A stretch of 11,017 nucleotides of DNA, taken from NCBI GenBank assembly GCA_016650355.1, contig JAENVX010000368.1:1-11017 (forward strand), given 5' to 3'. Below the pieces are notes generated by a model. The model saw nothing but the letters and a program-made list of their open reading frames with translations. It did not search any database and was not told the DNA's origin. The first letter of the stretch is position 1. Each line of letters opens with the position of its first letter. The stretch comes from Bacteroidia bacterium (lineage in GTDB: Bacteria > Bacteroidota > Bacteroidia > Cytophagales > Cyclobacteriaceae). Shown in pieces: positions 6,531 through 11,017 of this stretch. A program made the translations under genes and the position numbers.

Positions 6531-9395
6531 TTACCTATAACAAATATTTTTATATGGGCAGAATTTACAGGTTTCAACCAGTGTAGTTTGGTCAAATACC
6601 TCTTCTGGATTATAAATGTCTTCCAACAACGTTTTAAGATAACTCTCAAATTCAGGCAATATCTTGTCGACATCGGCAATCGACTCCTTGCCCATAGTCA
6701 GCCCAAAAATTGACGTATCATCAAACAGTGTTGCCCTGCTTATCAAACCTGGAATCAGTTTAGTATCGGCACTGATCGCCCGTGTAGTTTTATACAGTAA
6801 GGCATACACCAGAGTTTGGAATACCGCCTTGTTTCGTTTTTCATCTCGTGCAAAGAGTGATGCCACACTTTTAAATTCCAATTCATCCTTTCCGGTTTTA
6901 TAATCGATGATGCGCACGTTATTACCTTTTCGATCAACGCGATCAATTTTTCCACCCACTACAGCATAACCGGGGGCATGGCTAATTTTCACATTATATA
7001 ATAATCCCTCTAATTCTACGGCTTCCATTACAAAGGGTGCATGATTCTTGTCTGCCAACAGTATCTTAAGGGCAAAATTTTTCACAACCTCTTTCACAAT
7101 GAGTTGTTGCCCCTCGTACACAATTTTCTTTCCAGCTTCAAGCTTGTATGTATCGCGGAAGGTGTTATCAATCAATTGATCCAGAATAATTTCCGCTCCA
7201 ACAAAATCGCCAGCTTCAACTTCTTTGTTTTTTTTTCGCTCGTTAAGTCTTTTATAATAAGACTCCATCACCTTGTGCAAAATATTTCCCAGCATGCGGG
7301 CGTCAAGCCCCTCTACTTCTTTGGGTTCTTTTATTCGGGCCACATATCTAAAATAAAATTTAAGCTTACATTCTATATAAGTATTTAGTCCAGAAGGCGA
7401 AATTCCACGGAAGCGTGCCGTATCAGAATTTAACTTAGTCAGTGCCTCCAGTACTTGTGCGTCCTTGCGAATGGTAATTGGTTTTACTGGCACAGGTTGG
7501 ATTGGATCGTGCAAGATCTCCCTTTCAATTTTCAAACCACTCTCATAAATAAGTTGTTGCAAGTAGCGGCTCATTTCACCCTGACCCAATACATCTGTTT
7601 CAGAGTTATGAAACAAAAATATGTTTTCAGCGCGCTGCAACACCCTATAAAATAAATAAGCATACATCGCATCCTGGTGTTCAACGGTAGGCAGGTTGTA
7701 CGCTTTGCGGATATTAAAAGGGATGTATGACCCCTTGCCACCAAAAGAAGGAAAAGCTCCTTCATTCATGGAGAGGATAAATACATTTTTAAAATCAAGG
7801 TTTCGGGTTTCAAGAACACCCATCACCTGCAAGCCGCTGAGAGGCTCACCCGTAAATGGAATTTTTTGGGAACGCACCAGCTGACGTAATAGGCGCAAGA
7901 ATGATTTCAGAGCTCTATTTCTTTCTTTCAAATCCTTATGCAAGGTGGATGAATTTTCGGATGTAAGAACCTCGCTAATCCTATTGAGTAGCTTTAAGAA
8001 TTGAAATGCATATTCTTTATCAAGTGTAGAAATTGTTTCAAGCTTCCCAATCTCAAGAACAATGGAGGTTAGGTATTGCAGTGCACCATTTTCTATGTTA
8101 CTGAATATCAGGCGGTGTAACTCAGCCGAGGTGCAAAGAAAGTCTTGCGGGATATTAACCCAGTTGTGAAAGAGAATTTCCTTGCGTTTGGTGTTGGCCG
8201 CTATCGTATCAGCGGCAACGACATAGGGATGACCAAGTATTGCCAGAACCTGTCGGTGACTGAACTGTTCTTTTTTATATCCAATCTGTAGTTCCATTAA
8301 CAACTCGATCAGATTAAACAGAGGTGTGCTACTCAAAGCAAAGCCCATGGTGACATTGAGTTTTTCTACACTACCTGAAATTCCATGCAATACAGGCATT
8401 AACAGTTTTTCGTCTGGCAGTACAATGAGTGTATCCTCCGGCACAATCCCCTTTTGCAATTCCTCCCGAAGGACTTGCGACATCAACTTAGCCTGACCTA
8501 TAGGCTGCGCAGAACCAAGCACTCGAAGTGATTTGGCCTGCCTAAAGTTTGACGGAAAAACTGAAGGCAGTGTTTCCTTTAGTGTGGAATGCATTTGATA
8601 TTCTCTAAAAAACTTTCCAGCTTCCTGGCGAACATCGTTCACATAATATTCGTCACCGTCCCAATACATTTGGCTGCCCTGTTTTACAAAATGAGCGATT
8701 ATCATTTCCTCCGCTTTTGTAAGTGCGTTAAAGCCAACAAATTTTAATTCCTTCGGTGATCGACCATTTTGTTTCTTTCCCAATAAGTTTTCGGCCACTT
8801 CGCGATGCAGCATGCCTTCGAAAGCAAGTCCTTCTGATATTAATTCATCTTTAAAAGTTCTATAGAGCGAAAACAGTTTATTCCAAACATCCAAAAATTC
8901 CTTTTTGCTTTCGGAAAGGGTTTCTTCAAAACTTTTCCAGAAGCTTTTTAAAAATTCTCGCTGCTCTTCTGTCAGGTAGTCAAAGCTGGCATCAAGTTCT
9001 TTTTGATTTCGTAAATCTCTGAAAAGCTGCTCCGCATTGACCATGTATTTATCCACTTCATCAAAATCACTCAAGAGCATATCACCCCAAAAGTAAAATT
9101 GATCAAAAGGCTCTGGGGCGCGCTCGCTTTTACCTGAAAGCATAATCACCTGATAGGTTTTGTGAAGCCGATGAATTAACTCCAACTTATCAGGAACTTT
9201 TAATTCAGAAAAGTCTGAAATAAAATCTTCAATGGTAAGCAGTTTTGGCGCGAATGCGGGTTTTGTGAGAATGGAACTTAGGTGTTTTTGAAAATACAAT
9301 GCTGCCCTGCGATTTGGAAAGACAAGCGTGAGACCATCCAATTGAGAATGGTCCTTGTAAACCTGTTCTGCTAGTTCTTTCAAAAACGAAATCAT
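6531..9395 (-). CDS. addB: AddB-type PD-(D/E)XK nuclease subunit with Fe-S staple
   Basis: Second subunit of the AddAB helicase-nuclease, which processes double-strand DNA ends for RecA-dependent repair. The 954 residues are shorter than the roughly 1,160 of B. subtilis AddB. The N-terminus is an inactive UvrD-like domain (LTLVFPNRRAALYFQKHL) with no Walker A GxGKT. Helicase-fold remnants are still visible: IVLPDEKLLMPVL (about 325-340) and RNLDFKNVFILSMNEGAFP (about 530-548). The C-terminal nuclease has Asp818 (GGKIDRVD), Asp831 and Lys833 (IIDYKTGK) and the RecB-family QxxxY motif (QTLVY). Four cysteines match the AddB iron-sulfur staple: Cys676 (YIECKLKFYF) and Cys943, Cys946, Cys952 at the extreme C-terminus (CKFCPYKNIC). 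The ATG at 9395 is 22 bases after the addA stop, with no Shine-Dalgarno. Motif order and the addA neighbour make the call secure despite low overall similarity across this family. Confidence 0.9.
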   Translation of the reverse strand: MISFLKELAEQVYKDHSQLDGLTLVFPNRRAALYFQKHLSSILTKPAFAPKLLTIEDFISDFSELKVPDKLELIHRLHKTYQVIMLSGKSERAPEPFDQFYFWGDMLLSDFDEVDKYMVNAEQLFRDLRNQKELDASFDYLTEEQREFLKSFWKSFEETLSESKKEFLDVWNKLFSLYRTFKDELISEGLAFEGMLHREVAENLLGKKQNGRSPKELKFVGFNALTKAEEMIIAHFVKQGSQMYWDGDEYYVNDVRQEAGKFFREYQMHSTLKETLPSVFPSNFRQAKSLRVLGSAQPIGQAKLMSQVLREELQKGIVPEDTLIVLPDEKLLMPVLHGISGSVEKLNVTMGFALSSTPLFNLIELLMELQIGYKKEQFSHRQVLAILGHPYVVAADTIAANTKRKEILFHNWVNIPQDFLCTSAELHRLIFSNIENGALQYLTSIVLEIGKLETISTLDKEYAFQFLKLLNRISEVLTSENSSTLHKDLKERNRALKSFLRLLRQLVRSQKIPFTGEPLSGLQVMGVLETRNLDFKNVFILSMNEGAFPSFGGKGSYIPFNIRKAYNLPTVEHQDAMYAYLFYRVLQRAENIFLFHNSETDVLGQGEMSRYLQQLIYESGLKIEREILHDPIQPVPVKPITIRKDAQVLEALTKLNSDTARFRGISPSGLNTYIECKLKFYFRYVARIKEPKEVEGLDARMLGNILHKVMESYYKRLNERKKNKEVEAGDFVGAEIILDQLIDNTFRDTYKLEAGKKIVYEGQQLIVKEVVKNFALKILLADKNHAPFVMEAVELEGLLYNVKISHAPGYAVVGGKIDRVDRKGNNVRIIDYKTGKDELEFKSVASLFARDEKRNKAVFQTLVYALLYKTTRAISADTKLIPGLISRATLFDDTSIFGLTMGKESIADVDKILPEFESYLKTLLEDIYNPEEVFDQTTLVETCKFCPYKNICYR

Positions 9396-9417
9396 ACTAT
9401 TCTTTTCACATTAGATA

Positions 9418-11017
9418 TCAAAGTTCCAAGCCTAATTGACTTTCATCCTTCATCTTGCCTTTACTTATTTTTCCGGGTGGCACCGAAACCACATCACCAG
9501 TTTTAATGTAAAGTAAATATCCCTCTGCATGCCTAAAATCCATCTTGTGTAAGACTTCTAGATAACCAATCACCTGTTTTTGATCTTCCCTTTTTGGTTC
9601 TCCCGTTTTGAAGTCTACCACTACTGCTTTTCTCTGCTTTAACATAAGCCTATCCATACGGCTATCACCACCTCCTGGTATTAGTATAGGCACTTCTGTT
9701 CGCACATCCCATTCCCGCTCGAACCAGGAAGCAATCATTTTGTTATCAAACAGCCCCGCAATCAAATTTTCTATGATAGCCTTTTCCTCGCCTGTGATTA
9801 ATCCATCAAAAACCATTTGCCGAATAATCCCCTCAAGCTCATCGGCATATTTAATGCGTGAAAGAACAGTGTGAAGGTGAATACCATACCTCATCTTTTC
9901 TACCACGGTGTTATCGTGTGGTTCAAAATAACCTCTTGCAGTTTGCCGAATCACCAACTTATCCCTCCATTGTGATGAAGAATAAAATTTTAGTTTGAGC
10001 GAAGGCTTGCTGTTATTCTCATCTAAAGATGGATTCTTTGACCAATCACCAGAACGCCATTCCTTTGTCTCCTCATTCCACTTGAGTTTTAGTACGTCAG
10101 AAGTTGCAATACTTTCGAAAAGAAGTTTAGCAACCGTTTTTCCGTACTTAGCTGGAGCCATTACAATCATGCTATGCTCAGCTCGGGTAAGGGCAACATA
10201 TAACAGGTTAAGGTTATCTAAATAACAACGTGAACGTTCTTCTTCATAATATTCTGCAAATGCGGTCTCTTTAAGCGCAGAAGAATATTTTATCGGAAGA
10301 TAACCTGCTTTGCTAAGTGGTGATTCGGATGACTTAACCCACATTCTTGGGCTTTTCATTCCATCATGATCGAGGCTCCATGAGCAAAATGGAATAATGA
10401 CGAATTTGAATTGAAGCCCTTTCGACTTGTGAAGGGTCATTAATTGCACAGCATCAACTTCGCCAGAAACCTGAATGGATTTCTTAGCTTTATTTTCTTC
10501 CCACCATTCTAGAAAAGCTCCCAGGTCGTTGCGTTCGCGACTTGTAAAATCTAGCACAAGGTTTTGAAAAGTTTGCAGATAGGTCAATTCACCTTGGCAA
10601 TTCCCCAGGCCGAAGATTTCAATAAGCGTCTCCGTTAATTCAAACAATGGCAATTTTTTAAGAGAAATCTTTTGTCGCGTAAATAATGACGGCAACGTAT
10701 TTTCAAACAAAGCCTGATTTGCACCAATAAAAACTTCGTTAAGATCTTTGCCCTCCTCTTTTAGTCTTGAAAACTCATAACCTAAATGTGCCCTTGCAAT
10801 TCCGTCTTCAGGATTTAACAAATATTGCAAGGAACTGATTAATAGATTAACAGTACAAGCACCATCCAAACGCAGCGACTCATTGGAGACCACATCGTAC
10901 TTGCAATCAGGTTTACTTTGTCCCGAATTTTGGTACCTCAACAAATGGGCAATTATATCCTGTCCTTCCGCATTGGTACGAACAAGGATGGCAATGTCTT
11001 TTAAGGACGCGCCTATA
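9418..11017 (-). CDS. addA: AddA-type UvrD-like helicase/nuclease, N-terminus outside the window
   Basis: Motor and nuclease subunit of AddAB, translocating along DNA by ATP hydrolysis and cutting the strands until recombination signals modify its activity. The frame stays open to the right edge, so 532 C-terminal residues are visible and the Walker A half is missing; the TTG at 10944 is an internal codon. Numbered from the edge, helicase motif IV is DIAILVRTNAEG (7-18), motif V is VQLMTLHKSKGLQF (190-203) and motif VI is NLLYVALTRAEHSM (270-283). A RecB-like nuclease domain follows: Asp455 (RMDRLML), Asp468 and Lys470 in VVVDFKTGEPK, and QxxxY in QVIGY. The nuclease motifs distinguish it from plain UvrD/PcrA. 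The gene is followed after 22 bases by addB, so the two are probably one operon. No frameshift or damaged motif was seen. Confidence 0.92.
   Translation of the reverse strand, partial: IGASLKDIAILVRTNAEGQDIIAHLLRYQNSGQSKPDCKYDVVSNESLRLDGACTVNLLISSLQYLLNPEDGIARAHLGYEFSRLKEEGKDLNEVFIGANQALFENTLPSLFTRQKISLKKLPLFELTETLIEIFGLGNCQGELTYLQTFQNLVLDFTSRERNDLGAFLEWWEENKAKKSIQVSGEVDAVQLMTLHKSKGLQFKFVIIPFCSWSLDHDGMKSPRMWVKSSESPLSKAGYLPIKYSSALKETAFAEYYEEERSRCYLDNLNLLYVALTRAEHSMIVMAPAKYGKTVAKLLFESIATSDVLKLKWNEETKEWRSGDWSKNPSLDENNSKPSLKLKFYSSSQWRDKLVIRQTARGYFEPHDNTVVEKMRYGIHLHTVLSRIKYADELEGIIRQMVFDGLITGEEKAIIENLIAGLFDNKMIASWFEREWDVRTEVPILIPGGGDSRMDRLMLKQRKAVVVDFKTGEPKREDQKQVIGYLEVLHKMDFRHAEGYLLYIKTGDVVSVPPGKISKGKMKDESQLGLEL

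Noticed and set aside
10942..10944. TTG as the start of the helicase gene
   Set aside because: The frame stays open to the edge and the upstream codons encode helicase motif IV (DIAILVRTNAEG), so the gene is truncated and does not start here.
1..11017. Mobile element, CRISPR, tRNA/rRNA or defence-island signals
   Set aside because: No transposase, integrase, direct-repeat array, cloverleaf or rRNA sequence was recognised on either strand. AddAB is housekeeping repair machinery, not evidence for a defence island here.

Overview
The window looks like a chromosomal segment of a member of the Bacteroidota, probably of the Cytophagales type. Three things point there. The gene starts have no recognisable Shine-Dalgarno sequence. 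Both strands of the one divergent intergenic region carry the Bacteroidota -7 promoter element (TAnnTTTG). The gene content (E. coli-type dnaE followed directly by a thioredoxin, a short-form AddAB, a secreted SASA-type esterase) is also typical. The lineage is inferred from these signals and was not tested by a search.

Layout. Positions 1-2793 (+) hold the 3' three quarters of dnaE, the replicative DNA polymerase III alpha subunit; its N-terminal PHP domain lies outside the window. The thioredoxin gene trxA (2810-3133, +) follows after 16 bases and ends in a clear intrinsic terminator. A tight three-gene cluster on the minus strand then converges on it. In transcription order it encodes a nitronate monooxygenase-like FMN enzyme (6053-5088), a YkgJ-type cysteine-cluster protein (5086-4601) and an exported sialate O-acetylesterase-family hydrolase (4596-3184). 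A short divergent control region (6054-6139) separates this cluster from a small SRPBCC/AHSA1-domain protein (6140-6520, +). The rest of the window is the minus-strand addA-addB pair for double-strand break end processing: AddB is complete (9395-6531) and AddA is cut by the right edge (11017-9418).

How the genes fit together. DnaE and AddAB are DNA replication and recombination machinery. AddA (helicase plus nuclease) and AddB (nuclease with an iron-sulfur staple) should form one heterodimer that resects broken ends for RecA loading. The middle cluster has no evident single pathway; its genes are packed with 1-4 bases between them, so co-transcription is likely, but a shared function is not shown.

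No RNA gene, insertion sequence, CRISPR array, phage gene or integration scar was seen, and no stretch over 300 bases lacks a gene. This is mostly an ordinary core-genome region. I found no convincing new multi-gene system. The points most worth a second look are the palindrome and back-to-back promoters at 6054-6139, the odd nitronate monooxygenase-YkgJ-esterase cluster, and an AddB subunit without a P-loop.
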